This document shows positions 47,426 to 57,211 of a DNA stretch of 64,000 bases, in pieces. Position numbers and translations under genes: made by a program. The stretch comes from an uncultured Acidimicrobiales bacterium (GTDB lineage: Bacteria > Actinomycetota > Acidimicrobiia > Acidimicrobiales > Aldehydirespiratoraceae): contig CATQHS010000001.1 in the NCBI GenBank assembly GCA_958296055.1, forward strand, positions 351,917-415,916. The letters are read 5' to 3'. Below the pieces are notes generated by a model. It worked only from the letters and a program-made list of their open reading frames with translations, was not told the DNA's origin and searched no databases. Each line of letters begins with the position of its first letter. The stretch's first letter is position 1.

Positions 47426-48211
47426 TCAGCGGATCAGACTGCCGCCGTCGGTGATCAGGGACTGGCCGTTGACCAGTCGAGCGGCATCAGAAGCCAGCCA
47501 CACCACCACATCGGCTACCTCGCCGGGGTCGAGCAGCTTGCCGCCGACGTTGGTGGCGGCGATCAGGGCGGCGATCTTCTCGTCGCCGCCGATGAAGCCG
47601 CGGATCATGGGGGTGTCGGTGGCGCCGGGCAGCACCGCGTTGACCCGCACGCCGCTCCGGGCGTATTCGGAGGCGGCGGCCTTGGTGAGCCCGATCACCC
47701 CGTGCTTGGCCGCGGTGTAGTGGGGCAGGCCGGGGGCGGCCACCAGGCCGGCCCCCGAGGAGGCGTTGACCACCGCCCCGGCGCCGGCCGGGGCCATGTG
47801 GCGCAGCTCGTGCTTCATGCACAGGAACACGCCGGTGAGGTTGACCGCGATCATGCGGTCCCAAGCGTCGAGGCCGAGCTGGTGGAACGGGCTCATCTCA
47901 TCGGTCACCCCGGCGCAGTTGAAGGCGACGTCGAGGCGGCCGTGTTCGGCCACCGCCGAGTCGATCATGGCCTCCACCGCGGCCTCGTCGGTCACGTCCA
48001 CCGCCGCGGCCCAGGCCCGGCCTCCGTTGGCCTCGATGGCCGCGGCCACCGCCTCGGCGCCGGGTCCGTCCCGGTCGGCCACCACCACCGCGGCAGCGCC
48101 AGCCGCGGCGAACCGGCGGGCTGCGGCGGCGCCGATGCCGCTCGCGGCCCCGGTGACCAGCACGACTTTGCCCGCGGCCAGCCCCTCCGGCACCGGGGTT
48201 CCCTCAGCCAA
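47426..48211 (-). CDS. Short-chain dehydrogenase/reductase
   Basis: 261 aa classical SDR. VVLVTGAASGIGAAAARRFA, NCAG motif (VAFNCAGVTDEM), catalytic Ser (VNASSGAGLVAA) and Y-x3-K (HYTAAKHGVIGL). NAD(P) oxidoreductase of unknown substrate. It ends 21 bp before the MNT-HEPN gene on the same strand. Confidence 0.9.
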   Translation of the reverse strand: MAEGTPVPEGLAAGKVVLVTGAASGIGAAAARRFAAAGAAAVVVADRDGPGAEAVAAAIEANGGRAWAAAVDVTDEAAVEAMIDSAVAEHGRLDVAFNCAGVTDEMSPFHQLGLDAWDRMIAVNLTGVFLCMKHELRHMAPAGAGAVVNASSGAGLVAAPGLPHYTAAKHGVIGLTKAAASEYARSGVRVNAVLPGATDTPMIRGFIGGDEKIAALIAATNVGGKLLDPGEVADVVVWLASDAARLVNGQSLITDGGSLIR

Positions 48212-48323
48212 CCGGAGCCCCCTCAGACACCGGGCCGCCTTCCGCCGAAGCTCGCCCCGTCGAGGTCATCGGCGGCGGAGCGTACCGGCCCGGCCGGTTC
48301 GGTGCCTCCCGCTTCGAGCAGAG

Positions 48324-48423
48324 CCCCGCGGCGCGGCGGCTGGGAACACAGTCGGGCAACCCCGGTGCCATCCCCTCCACGTATACCCCGCGGCGCAGCG
48401 GCTGGGAAGCCAGTCGGGCGACC
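48324..48423. repeat. 38-bp direct repeat between the SDR and DUF1801 genes
   Basis: A unit beginning CCCCGCGGCGC occurs at 48324-48361 and 48386-48423 with about four mismatches, in the 235-bp divergent region. No gene is visible here; the repeats lie 25-120 bp upstream of the DUF1801 start and could be regulatory. Confidence 0.55.
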
Positions 48424-48446
48424 TGCTATATCTCCCCTTGATTGCA

Positions 48447-48902
48447 ATGGCCGACAAGCCTGGGAAGCCAACCGCAGCCGCAGGCAAAGACGCCGCCGAG
48501 AAGCCGCGTCTGCTTTCAGGCGGCAACCCGCAGATTCCCAAGGGCGACGGCGACGCCCCGGTGCAGGCCTACATCGCGGCCATGCCCGGCTGGAAGAGCG
48601 ATCTCGGGCGCCGCCTCGACGACCTCATCGTGGGCACCGTGCCCGGCGTGCGCAAGGCGGTGAGGTGGAACTCGCCCTTCTACGGCGTCGAGGACGCCGG
48701 GTGGTTCTTGAGCTACCACGTCTTCACCCGCTACGTGAAGGTGACGTTCTTCCAGGGCGCATCGCTGGAACCCGTCCCGCCCGGCTCGGGAAAGGACAAG
48801 GATTCGCGCTGGGTCGACATCGGTGAGGGAGAACTCGACGAGTCCCAGATGGCGGAGTGGGTCCGGCAGGCGGCCTCGCTACCCGGATGGGACCTGACCT
48901 GA
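48447..48902 (+). CDS. DUF1801 (YdhG-like) domain protein
   Basis: 151 aa from ATG 48447. A Lys/Ala-rich N terminus is followed by a DUF1801 domain: [24 protein letters not shown] (in part), the [19 protein letters not shown] strand pair and [20 protein letters not shown]. The YdhG fold resembles frataxin-like iron-binding proteins; the cellular role is unknown. Confidence 0.85.
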   Translation: MADKPGKPTAAAGKDAAEKPRLLSGGNPQIPKGDGDAPVQAYIAAMPGWKSDLGRRLDDLIVGTVPGVRKAVRWNSPFYGVEDAGWFLSYHVFTRYVKVTFFQGASLEPVPPGSGKDKDSRWVDIGEGELDESQMAEWVRQAASLPGWDLT

Positions 48903-48974
48903 CCTGAACCGGCGGACCGCCGCCCAACCCTTTTGGGCCAGGCAACGACCCCGGTTGTCAGCTAAACAGCCGGC

Positions 48975-50126
48975 TCAGAGCCGCTCGATGATGGTGACGT
49001 TGGCCTGGCCGCCGCCCTCGCACATGGTCTGGAATCCCCACCGGCCCCCGGTGCGCTCCAGTTCGTGCAGCAGGGTGGTCATCAGCTTGGCCCCGGTGCA
49101 GCCCAGCGGGTGGCCTAAGGCGATGGCCCCGCCGTTGACGTTGACCTTCTCATGAGGGATGCCGTGCTCGCGCATCCAGGCCATGGGCACCGAGGCGAAC
49201 GCCTCGTTGCACTCGAACAGGTCGAAGTCGTCGATGCTCATCCCGGTCCGCTCCAGGGCGTAGGCGGTGGCCGGGATGGGCCCGGTGAGCATGTACACCG
49301 GGTCGTCGCCCCGCACCGACAGGTGATGGACCCGGGCCTTCGGGACGAGGCCGTGGTTGCGCACCGCCCGCTCGGAGGCGATCAGCAGGGCGGCGGCGCC
49401 GTCGCTGATCTGACTGGACACCGCGGCGGTGATCAGCCCCCTCTCGGTGATTGGGGCCAGCGACGCCATCTTCTCCAGGGAGGTGTCGCGCCGGGGGCCC
49501 TCGTCGACGGTCACGTCGCCCACCGGCGCGATCTCGGCGTCGAAGCGGCCCTCGTCGATGGCCTGGATGGCCCGGCGGTGGCTCTCCAGGGCGTACTGCT
49601 CCATCTCGGCCCGGGTGATGCCCCACTTGTCGGCGATCATCTCCGCTCCCCGGAACTGCGAGATCTCCTGGTCGCCGTAGCGCTCCGTCCAGCCCGAGGA
49701 CCCGCCGTAGTAGGTGGGGTGGCCCAGAGATTCGGCCGCCCGCAGGCAGAAGCCGAGGGGGACGATGGACATGTTCTGCACGCCCCCGGCCACCACCAGG
49801 TCGTTGATGCCGGCCATGGCCGCGGCGGCGGCGAAGCTGATGGCCTGCTGGCCCGAGCCGCACTGGCGGTCGACGGTCACGCCCGGCACCGCCTCGGGCA
49901 GGCCCGCGGCCAGCCAGCAGGTGCGGGCGATGTCGGCCGCGTTGGGGCCGACGTTGTCGAGGCAGCCGAACATCACGTCCTCGACGGCCAGGGGGTCTAC
50001 GCCGGTGCGGTCCAGCAGGGCTCGGATGGCCGCCGCGCCCAGGTCGGCGGGATGCACGGAGGCCAGCCCTCCCCCCCGCCGCCCGGTGGGGGTGCGAACG
50101 GCGTCGATGATGTAGGCCTCGCTCAC
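48975..50126 (-). CDS. Acetyl-CoA C-acyltransferase (thiolase)
   Basis: 383 aa. The catalytic Cys is in [14 protein letters not shown], with [19 protein letters not shown] (GHP with His) and the C-terminal [11 protein letters not shown] motif. A degradative thiolase splitting 3-ketoacyl-CoA. GTG 50126 starts [17 protein letters not shown], the family N terminus. It lies among CadI-like and acyl-CoA dehydrogenase genes and probably acts in the same beta-oxidation set. Confidence 0.93.
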   Translation of the reverse strand: MSEAYIIDAVRTPTGRRGGGLASVHPADLGAAAIRALLDRTGVDPLAVEDVMFGCLDNVGPNAADIARTCWLAAGLPEAVPGVTVDRQCGSGQQAISFAAAAAMAGINDLVVAGGVQNMSIVPLGFCLRAAESLGHPTYYGGSSGWTERYGDQEISQFRGAEMIADKWGITRAEMEQYALESHRRAIQAIDEGRFDAEIAPVGDVTVDEGPRRDTSLEKMASLAPITERGLITAAVSSQISDGAAALLIASERAVRNHGLVPKARVHHLSVRGDDPVYMLTGPIPATAYALERTGMSIDDFDLFECNEAFASVPMAWMREHGIPHEKVNVNGGAIALGHPLGCTGAKLMTTLLHELERTGGRWGFQTMCEGGGQANVTIIERL

Positions 50127-50157
50127 CGGGCGCTCCGGCTCGCCGCGTTCGCCGTGC

Positions 50158-50577
50158 TCATGGGCAGCACCTCTCAGCTCGGGGGCGGGAGCCAACGATA
50201 ACGTTCTCGAGCGTTTCGCTGTCGCCGGTGCGGACGTACCACTCCCAGCCGATGCCTTCGGTGTCGGTGACCCAGGTCTCGGTTTTGCTCGCGTAGCAGC
50301 ACAGGGTGTCGTCCACGTCGGTGGTCTCCAGACCGGCCGAGCGCAGGCGCCGCTCGGCGGCGGTCACCTCCTCGGCCGTCTCGGTCTCCACCCCCAGGTG
50401 GTTGACGGTGCCGCCCGCGCCGGGGCTCTCGAACAGCACCAGCTTGAGGGGCGGGTCGGCGATGGCGAAGTTGGCGTAGCCGGGCCGGCGCCGGGCCGGC
50501 TCCGTGTCGAAGAGCTTGGTGTAGAAGCCGACGGCGGCGTCGACGTCGTCCACGTTCAGGGCTAGTTGCAATCTCAT
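50158..50577 (-). CDS. VOC-fold protein, CadI/ArsI-like
   Basis: 139 aa. Glyoxalase/dioxygenase fold of the type annotated as cadmium-induced CadI or ArsI (C-As lyase): LALNVDDVDAAVGFYTKLF, RRRPGYANFAIADPPLKLVL, GGTVNHLGVETE, DTLCCYASKTETWVTD. Metal ligands His (NHLG) and the C-C pair typical of ArsI are visible. It may act on organoarsenicals or respond to metals; an arsC-like gene lies at 13.3 kb but not in the same operon. Confidence 0.85.
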   Translation of the reverse strand: MRLQLALNVDDVDAAVGFYTKLFDTEPARRRPGYANFAIADPPLKLVLFESPGAGGTVNHLGVETETAEEVTAAERRLRSAGLETTDVDDTLCCYASKTETWVTDTEGIGWEWYVRTGDSETLENVIVGSRPRAERCCP

Positions 50578-50607
50578 GAACGACTACAACCCGCCGAGGC
50601 ACCGAGG

Positions 50608-50693
50608 GATTCCCGGAAGCGAGGGCGGGCAGGGTCCTCGGGAGATTCCCGGAAGCGGGGCGGGCGGGGTCCTCGGGGGATTCCCGGCCCGGC
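50608..50693. repeat. ~36-bp tandem repeat upstream of acyl-CoA dehydrogenase
   Basis: GATTCCCGGAAGCG... units start at 50608, 50644 and 50679 (the last partial), with GC-rich ends containing GGGTCCTCGGG. They fill the 180-bp gap between CadI-like and acyl-CoA dehydrogenase genes. Confidence 0.7.
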
Positions 50694-50761
50694 TCGGTGG
50701 TCCCGATGGGCTGGTCCTCGGAATTACCGACTCGGCCCGGAGGCGTAGGCTGGGGCTCAGC

Positions 50762-51970
50762 GTGCGGACCTGGTACTCCACCGATCAAGAGGCCATCGAC
50801 AGCGCTTTCGGCGCCTTCTTCGGCGCCGAGTCGCCCATCGAGACGGTGCGGGCCGCGGAGCCGACCGGCTTCGACCCCGAGCTGTGGGCCTCTCTGGCCG
50901 CCATGGGCGGGGCGGGCATGGCCCTGCCCGAACCTCGGGGCGGCGGTGCCGACCTGACCGACCTGGCCGTGGTGGCCCGCCAGTTGGGCCGGCACCTGGC
51001 CCCGGTTCCGCTGATCGAGCACTCCGTGGCCTGCCGTCTGCTGGCCGCCGCCGCAGCCGGATCGGCGCGGGTGCGGCAGGGCGAGGCAGCCCCCGTCACC
51101 GAATCAAGGACCGGCCCGGACCTGGCGGAGTCGGTGTCGGCCGCCGAATCGGGACCCGGGCCGGACCTAGCGGAGTCGGTGTCGGCCGCCGAATCGGCAT
51201 CCGGGCCGGACCTGGAGGCCCTGCTGGCCGAACTGGCGGCCGGGGACAGGATCGCCACCCTCACTCTGCGGCCAGTCACCAGCGGACAGGCCCGGTTGAC
51301 ACCGGCTGGGGCAGTGGCCGGGGCGGTGGCCGGCTTCGACGGCGCCGACCTGGTGCTGGACCTCTCCGAGCCGCCCGGATCAGCCGTGCCCAACACCGCC
51401 GACCTGCCCCTGGCCGACCGGGACCTGACCGGGGCGACCGCCGTCGCTTCGGGCCCGGCCGCGGCCCGGCTTTGGGCCGCCGCCCGGGCCGAGTGGCAGG
51501 CGCTGATGGCCGCGGCCTGCGCCGGGCTGGCCGCCCGGTCCCTAGAAATCGGCGTCGCCTATGTGATGGAGCGCCGTCAGTTCGGGGTGCCGGTCGGGTC
51601 GTTCCAGGCCGTCCAGCACGGCTTGGCCGAGGCGGCCGTCCGCGCCGAGGGCGGGCGGCTGCTGGCCCACCGGGCTGCCTGGGCTCTCGGCGCGGGCCGG
51701 CCCGACGGCAATCGGCTGGCGGCCATGGCCCTGGTGTTCTGCGCCGAGGCGGCCCGCTTCGCCGCCGACCGGGCCCTCCAGTACCACGGCGGCTACGGCT
51801 ACAGCGCCGAGTACGACGTCCAGCTCTACTACCGCCGGGCGGCGGGGTGGCCGCTCCAGATGGGCGAGCCCGCGGCGCTGGTGGCCGAGCTGGCCGACCG
51901 GGACCTCGGCCCCCGCGGCGAGCCAGCCGCCGGAACGGAGGCCGACAGAGGCGAGAGGGCCGCAGGCTGA
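50762..51970 (+). CDS. Acyl-CoA dehydrogenase, divergent subunit
   Basis: 402 aa from GTG 50762. Acyl-CoA dehydrogenase fold (FDPELWASLAAMGGAGMALP near the N terminus; RRQFGVPVGSFQAVQHGLAE and ALQYHGGYGYSAEYDVQLYY near the C terminus). A low-complexity insert with repeats of GPDLAESVSAAES lies at about residues 118-150. Members like this often pair with a second dehydrogenase as an alpha2-beta2 enzyme for sterol or branched acyl-CoA (FadE pairs). The next gene overlaps its stop by one base. Confidence 0.85.
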   Translation: MRTWYSTDQEAIDSAFGAFFGAESPIETVRAAEPTGFDPELWASLAAMGGAGMALPEPRGGGADLTDLAVVARQLGRHLAPVPLIEHSVACRLLAAAAAGSARVRQGEAAPVTESRTGPDLAESVSAAESGPGPDLAESVSAAESASGPDLEALLAELAAGDRIATLTLRPVTSGQARLTPAGAVAGAVAGFDGADLVLDLSEPPGSAVPNTADLPLADRDLTGATAVASGPAAARLWAAARAEWQALMAAACAGLAARSLEIGVAYVMERRQFGVPVGSFQAVQHGLAEAAVRAEGGRLLAHRAAWALGAGRPDGNRLAAMALVFCAEAARFAADRALQYHGGYGYSAEYDVQLYYRRAAGWPLQMGEPAALVAELADRDLGPRGEPAAGTEADRGERAAG

Positions 51971-53136
51971 TGGACTTCTCGCTGCCCCCCGAGGCCGAGG
52001 ACTTCCGCCGCCAGGTACGGGACTTTCTGGCTGCCAACCTCACCGAGGAGATGATCGAGGCCACCCGGGACGGCACCATTCACTCCCCCTCCCTGCACCG
52101 GGCCATGGCCGACCGGGGCTGGCTGTCGGGGGCGGTGCCAGCCGAGTTGGGCGGCGGCGGCCTGGACCCGGTCGAGCTGTGCGTGCTGATCGAGGAGCTC
52201 CAGTTGCACCGGGCCCCCATCGACGCCCTGGGGGTGGCCATCGTGACCGTGTCGATGGTCCTCGAGCACGGCGGCGACCACCTGCGGGAGGCGGTGGTGC
52301 CCCGGCTGCTGTCGGGCGAGGCGCTGGCCTGCTTCGGGTACAGCGAGCCCGAGTCGGGCTCCGATGTGGCCGCAGCCCGCACCCGGGCCGTGCGCGACGG
52401 CGACGAGTGGGTGATCGACGGGTCCAAGATGTGGACGACCATGGCCCACGTGGCCGACTACGTGGTGCTGCTGACCCGCACCGACCCCGATGTCGGAAAG
52501 CACGAGGGGCTCACCTTCTTCGTGGTCCCCCTGGACCTACCCGGCATCGAGATCCGCCCAGTGGCCACCATGGGCACGGAGCGGTCCAACGCCACCTTCT
52601 ACGACGGGGTCCGCTTGGGCGACGAGTGGCGCCTAGGCGACGTCGGCGGCGGGTGGCGGGTGATGAAGACCGCCCTCAAATACGAGCGGGGCATCGCCGG
52701 GGGCCAGTTCCCGTCGCCGCCGGTCGTCGAGGCCGCCGTCGACTGGGCCCGCCGGACCAGCGACGGCGCTGGCCGCCGCCTCATCGACCGCGACGACGTG
52801 CGCGACAGGCTGGTGCGGGCCATGATCGACGTGGAGGTGGCCCGCAGCTTCGCCTATCACACCGCGGCCCTGGCCTCCGACGGGGTCATGTTCGGGGTGG
52901 AGGGCTCGATGACCAAGCTGTTCGCCTCCGAGGCCTACAAGAAGCACTGCTCGTGGTTCCTGGACCTGATGGGCGCCGAGGGCCTGCGCACCGCCGCTGA
53001 CCCCGGCGCCCACATGGGCGGGCGGATCGAGGAGAACTTCCGCCACGCCCCGGTGACCGCCATCTACGGGGGCACCAGCGAGATCAACCGCAACATCGTG
53101 GCCGAAAGCCATCTGGGCCTGCCCCGGGCCCGCTGA
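51970..53136 (+). CDS. Acyl-CoA dehydrogenase
   Basis: 388 aa, full-length FadE-type flavoprotein: LSGEALACFGYSEPESGSDV (FAD/substrate), VIDGSKMWTTMAHVADYVV, GVEGSMTKLFASEAYKKH and ITAIYGGTSEINRNIVA-type end (VTAIYGGTSEINRNIVA). Translationally coupled (TGATG) to the preceding dehydrogenase, consistent with a heteromeric enzyme. Followed by a tRNA gene. Confidence 0.93.
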   Translation: MDFSLPPEAEDFRRQVRDFLAANLTEEMIEATRDGTIHSPSLHRAMADRGWLSGAVPAELGGGGLDPVELCVLIEELQLHRAPIDALGVAIVTVSMVLEHGGDHLREAVVPRLLSGEALACFGYSEPESGSDVAAARTRAVRDGDEWVIDGSKMWTTMAHVADYVVLLTRTDPDVGKHEGLTFFVVPLDLPGIEIRPVATMGTERSNATFYDGVRLGDEWRLGDVGGGWRVMKTALKYERGIAGGQFPSPPVVEAAVDWARRTSDGAGRRLIDRDDVRDRLVRAMIDVEVARSFAYHTAALASDGVMFGVEGSMTKLFASEAYKKHCSWFLDLMGAEGLRTAADPGAHMGGRIEENFRHAPVTAIYGGTSEINRNIVAESHLGLPRAR

Positions 53137-53200
53137 ACCCTGTGCCGACCGCCGGCCAGCCCCGGACAGGGCGGGCGGCCCGGTAGCCTGAACCTCGCCC

Positions 53201-53274
53201 CGGGACGTGGCGCAGTCAGGCAGCGCACCTGCTTTGGGAGCAGGGGGTCGCCGGTTCAAATCCGGCCGTCCCGA
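53201..53274 (+). tRNA. tRNA-Pro (anticodon UGG)
   Basis: 74-nt cloverleaf: acceptor stem CGGGACG/CGTCCCG with discriminator A at 53274, anticodon loop TTTGGGA giving TGG, and T-loop GGTTCAAATCC. The CCA end is not encoded. It stands alone between acyl-CoA and molybdenum hydroxylase genes. Confidence 0.95.
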
Positions 53275-53332
53275 CTCGGTGGATCAACGACCCGGTCGGC
53301 GAGGCCCCGACCGGCCGGCCACGGTGACACCA

Positions 53333-54883
53333 ATGACCCAACTCCACGAGGCCCAGAGGCGGGGCGAGCCGGTCCGGCGCTACGTAGCCCCGGCATCGCT
53401 TGCCGACGCGCTGGAGACGCTGGCCGAGCTGGGCCCGGCGGCCCGGCCGGTGGCCGGGGGCACCGACCTGCTGCTGGAGCTGAGCCGAGGGGCGCGCCCC
53501 GGCACCGAGGCGCTGGTCGACCTCAGCGCCATCGCCGGCCTCGACGCCATCACCTTGACGGGCGACGCCGAGGGCGGCGAAGGCCGCCGGAACGGCGAAG
53601 GCGACGAAGCCGGTCGGGGCCGGGTGGAGTTGGGGGCGCTGGTCACCCACGGTGCGGTCGTGGGCCACGACCGGCTGCGGGCCGTCGCCCTGCCGCTGGC
53701 CCAGGCCTGTCTGGAGGTGGGCGGACCCCCGCTGCGCAACCGGGCCACGGTGGCGGGCAACGTGGTCACGGCCAGCCCGGCCAACGACACCATCTCCGCG
53801 CTCATGGCCCTGGGCGCCGAGTTGACCCTGGCCTCGGTGCGGGGCGAGCGGACCGTGGCCGTCGAGGACTTCTTCACCGGATACAGGGCCACGGTGCTCG
53901 AGCCCGACGAGCTGGTCACCAAGATCGCATTCGATGCCCTGAGCGCCGACCGCCGGGGGGTGTTCGTCAAGCTGGGGCTGCGCCGGGCCCAGGCCATCTC
54001 GGTGGTTCACGCCGCGGCGACCGCCCGCTTCGGGCCCGACGGGGCGGTCGAGGACTTAGTCTTGGCCCTGGGCAGCGTCGGCCCCGTCGTAGTGACGGCG
54101 GAGGCGGCCGCGGCCCTGGCCCGGGGGCGGCGCCTGGAGGAGGCCGCAACCGAGGTGGCCGAAGCCGCGGCCTCCGGCGTTGAGCCCATCGACGACCTGC
54201 GGGCCCCGGCCCAGTACCGGACCCGCACCGTGAAGGTGGCGGTGGAGCGGGCCCTGAGAGCGCTGGCGGCCGGGACCGAGGCCTCGGCCTGGCCCGGGTC
54301 GCCGCCCCGGCTGGCGGCCGGAGGGAGGCCGACGCGGCCCGGGCCCCGGCGGGACCTGACCGACGACGATCACGTCGAAGCCACCGTCAACGGCCGGCCG
54401 CGCCAAGCGCCGAGAGCGGCCTCGACCACGCTGCTGGACTGGCTGCGCGACGAGCTGGGCCTGACCGGCACCAAGGAGGGCTGCGCCGAGGGCGAGTGCG
54501 GGGCCTGCACCGTGCATCTCGACAGCCGGACCGTGCTGGCCTGTCTGACCCCGGCGGCCCGGGCGGGCGGGGCCGAGGTGGTCACCGTGGAGGGCTTGGC
54601 CGTCGACGGCGACCTGCACCCGGTGCAGGCGGCCATGGAGGCCCGCGGGGGCGTGCAGTGCGGGTTCTGCACTCCCGGCTTCGTGATGAGCGCGGCCAAG
54701 CTGATCGAGGAGGCCCCCTCCCCGACCACCGAGCAGGTGGAGCACGGCTTGGCCGGCAACCTGTGCCGCTGCACCGGCTACTACCCCATCATCGCCGCAG
54801 TGAAGGCCGCGGCCGAGGCGGCAAAGGCCGGGGCGAACGCAACGCCGGAAGCCGCCGGTGTCGCGGCGGAGGCAGGGCCGTGA
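53333..54883 (+). CDS. Fused FAD-binding and 2Fe-2S subunits of a molybdenum hydroxylase (CoxM-CoxS type)
   Basis: 516 aa combining two subunits. Residues 15-310: the FAD domain with PVAGGTDLLLELSRGARP, LRNRATVAGNVVTASPANDT and the CODH_FAD_C end. About 360-505: a 2Fe-2S domain with KEGCAEGECGACTVHL, AMEARGGVQCGFCTPGFVMSA and NLCRCTGYYPII. Normally these are separate proteins. ATG 53333. It feeds electrons from the Mo subunit encoded next (GTGA overlap). Confidence 0.92.
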   Translation: MTQLHEAQRRGEPVRRYVAPASLADALETLAELGPAARPVAGGTDLLLELSRGARPGTEALVDLSAIAGLDAITLTGDAEGGEGRRNGEGDEAGRGRVELGALVTHGAVVGHDRLRAVALPLAQACLEVGGPPLRNRATVAGNVVTASPANDTISALMALGAELTLASVRGERTVAVEDFFTGYRATVLEPDELVTKIAFDALSADRRGVFVKLGLRRAQAISVVHAAATARFGPDGAVEDLVLALGSVGPVVVTAEAAAALARGRRLEEAATEVAEAAASGVEPIDDLRAPAQYRTRTVKVAVERALRALAAGTEASAWPGSPPRLAAGGRPTRPGPRRDLTDDDHVEATVNGRPRQAPRAASTTLLDWLRDELGLTGTKEGCAEGECGACTVHLDSRTVLACLTPAARAGGAEVVTVEGLAVDGDLHPVQAAMEARGGVQCGFCTPGFVMSAAKLIEEAPSPTTEQVEHGLAGNLCRCTGYYPIIAAVKAAAEAAKAGANATPEAAGVAAEAGP

Positions 54884-57195
54884 GCGTAGGGCGCTCCAGA
54901 GCCCGCATCGACGCCGCGGCCAAGCTCACCGGCGAGGCCCGCTTCCCCGCCGACCGGGCCCCCGCCGGGGCTCTGCACGCCTTCGCCGTCTTCACGAACC
55001 AGCCCCACGCCCGCCTGGTGAGCCTGGACCTGGAACCGGCCCGGGCCGCGCCGGGGGTGGTCGCGGTGCTCGGGTCGGCCGACGTGGCTGTCAACGAGTA
55101 CGGCCTCACCATGTTCGACCAGCCCGTGTTCGTGGGCCTCGAGCACACCGGCCGAAGCCCGGTGCCCTGCGACGTGTCCCGCTGGGAGGCCGACCACCTG
55201 GCCCTGGTAGTGGCCGAGTCGCCGGGGGCGGCCCGGGCCGCGGCCGCGGCCATCGAGGCGGTCTGGGCGCCCTTGCCGGTGCTGGCCGACATCGATGAGG
55301 CGCTGGCCTCTGACGTGTTGATCCACCCCTACGACGGCCGGGGCTCCAACCGGTACTGCTCATACCGGATCCGCAAAGGCGACATGGCCCGGGGCTGGGC
55401 CGAAGCCGCGGTGACGGTGGCCTCCGTCTACGAACTGCCCTACCAAGAGCACGCCTACCTGCAGCCCGAGGCCGCCTTGGCCTACATCGACGCCGAGGGC
55501 CGGGTGACGGTGGAGGTCGCCGGCCAGTGGGCCCACGAGGACCGGGAGCAGATCGCCCACGCCTTGGACCTCGACGAGGAGCGGGTCCGGGTGGTCTACC
55601 CGCCCATCGGGGGGGCGTTCGGGGGCCGCGAGGACATGTCGCTGCAGATCGTGCTGGCCCTGGCCGCCCTGCGGCTCCACGAGATGGGCGTCGACCGGCC
55701 GGTGGCGGCCCGATGGTCTCGGGAGGAGTCGATCGTGGGCCACCACAAGCGGCACCGGGGCCGGATCGAGGCCCGGTGGGGGGCGGCCGCCGACGGGCGG
55801 ATCACCGCGGTGTCCAACACGGCCTGGCTGGACGCGGGGGCCTACAACTACACGTCCAACAAGGTGCTGGGCAACTGCCACCTGGGCCAGGCCGGTCCCT
55901 ATGAGGTGCCCAACGCCGAGATCGACAGCCATGCCGTGTACACCAACAGCACCCCCGGCGGAGCGTTCCGGGGCTTCGGCGCCCCCCAGGCCGCCTTCGC
56001 GGCCGAGACCCAGGTCAACAAGCTGGCCGAGGCCCTGGGCATGGACCCGGTGGAGATCCGCCGGATCAACTCGCTGCGCGACGGCAGCGTAGGTATAACC
56101 CAGACCCCGCTGCCGGCCGGGGTCACCCTGCCCGCCGTCATCGACCGCTGCGCGGCCGAGGCCGCCGCCGGCCCCAGCGAGGAGGCCCCGGACCCGAGCG
56201 GCGACGGCAACGGCGGGACGGCCCCGGACCCGAGCGGCGACGGCAACAGCAACGGCACCGGCGCCGGGGCGTTCAGCCCGTTTCTCTCGCTTCCGGGCTC
56301 GCCGGGGGCGCTGCGGCGGGGCCGGGGGTTCGCCTGCGCCCTCAAGAACGTCGGGTTCTCGTTCGGGTTCCCCGAGCGCTGCGAGGCGACCATCGTGCTG
56401 CACGGCGACGGCGACGAGCCCGACCGGGCCGAGCTGTACCACGCGGGCGCCGAGGTGGGCCAGGGAGCCCACACCGTGTTCGCGCAGATGGCGGCCGAGG
56501 CCACCGGGGTGGCGCCCGAGCGCATCGAGGCGTTCTGGTCCGACACGGCCACCAGCGGCGACTCCGGCTCGGCGTCGGCGTCGCGGCTGACTTTCATGGC
56601 CGGCAACGCCATCCTGGGCGCAGCCGAGGAGGCCGAGAAGGCCTGGATCGACGGGGCCCGCCCGGCGACGGGCCGGTTCCGGTTCGTCCCGCCCCCCACC
56701 GAGCCCTTCGACCTCGAAGACGGCCGCTGCACCCCCAACTTCGCCTACGGGTACGTGGCCCAGCACGTGGAGCTGACCGTGGACACAGAGACCGGCCACA
56801 TCCGGGTGGACCGGGTGGTGAGCGCCCACGACGTGGGCCGGGCCGTCAACCCCGACCTGGTGGTCGGCCAGATCGAGGGCGGGGTGGTCCAGGGCCACGG
56901 CTACGCCCTGAGCGAAGACCTCCGCTCGGACGGAGGCCGGATCCTCAACCCGCGGCTCAGCGCCTACCTGATACCGGGCATCGGCGACATACCGGCTCGG
57001 GTGGACAGCGTGGTGATGGAAATGGCCGACCCGATCGGCCCCTGGGGGGCCAGAGGCATGGCCGAGATGCCCCTGATCCCGTACGCGGCCGCGGTGGCCG
57101 CCGCCGTCCACGACGCCACCGGCGTGTGGTTCGACGCCCTCCCCCTCACCCCCGACCGAGTCCTAGCCGCCCTGGAAGCCGCCCAGTCCCCCTGA
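54880..57195 (+). CDS. Molybdopterin-binding subunit, xanthine dehydrogenase family hydroxylase
   Basis: 771 aa. ARIDAAAKLTGEARFPADRA, DMSLQIVLALAALRLHEMG, TPGGAFRGFGAPQAAFAAET and EVGQGAHTVFAQMAAEA. The active-site loop reads GGAFRGFGAPQ rather than the AYRCSFR of form I CO dehydrogenase, so CO oxidation is unlikely. The conserved catalytic Glu is probably in GPWGARGMAEM near the C terminus. A Gly/Pro/Asp-rich repeat insert (PDPSGDGNG twice) lies at about residue 440. Substrate not predictable; an N-heterocycle or aldehyde is plausible. Confidence 0.9.
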   Translation: MSVGRSRARIDAAAKLTGEARFPADRAPAGALHAFAVFTNQPHARLVSLDLEPARAAPGVVAVLGSADVAVNEYGLTMFDQPVFVGLEHTGRSPVPCDVSRWEADHLALVVAESPGAARAAAAAIEAVWAPLPVLADIDEALASDVLIHPYDGRGSNRYCSYRIRKGDMARGWAEAAVTVASVYELPYQEHAYLQPEAALAYIDAEGRVTVEVAGQWAHEDREQIAHALDLDEERVRVVYPPIGGAFGGREDMSLQIVLALAALRLHEMGVDRPVAARWSREESIVGHHKRHRGRIEARWGAAADGRITAVSNTAWLDAGAYNYTSNKVLGNCHLGQAGPYEVPNAEIDSHAVYTNSTPGGAFRGFGAPQAAFAAETQVNKLAEALGMDPVEIRRINSLRDGSVGITQTPLPAGVTLPAVIDRCAAEAAAGPSEEAPDPSGDGNGGTAPDPSGDGNSNGTGAGAFSPFLSLPGSPGALRRGRGFACALKNVGFSFGFPERCEATIVLHGDGDEPDRAELYHAGAEVGQGAHTVFAQMAAEATGVAPERIEAFWSDTATSGDSGSASASRLTFMAGNAILGAAEEAEKAWIDGARPATGRFRFVPPPTEPFDLEDGRCTPNFAYGYVAQHVELTVDTETGHIRVDRVVSAHDVGRAVNPDLVVGQIEGGVVQGHGYALSEDLRSDGGRILNPRLSAYLIPGIGDIPARVDSVVMEMADPIGPWGARGMAEMPLIPYAAAVAAAVHDATGVWFDALPLTPDRVLAALEAAQSP

Positions 57196-57211
57196 CGCGC
57201 GTTGGGTTCTG

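Noticed and set aside
50158..50577. Arsenic resistance operon linking the CadI/ArsI-like and ArsC-like genes
   Set aside because: The two genes are 37 kb apart with no arsR or arsenite pump between them; only a loose thematic link.
53207..53332. N-terminal extension of the FAD/2Fe-2S fusion protein reading through the tRNA
   Set aside because: The extension is the translated tRNA-Pro gene; ATG 53333 begins at the family N terminus.
54880..57195. Calling the large Mo subunit a CO dehydrogenase CoxL
   Set aside because: The AYRCSFR active-site loop is absent; GGAFRGFG indicates another branch of the xanthine dehydrogenase family.
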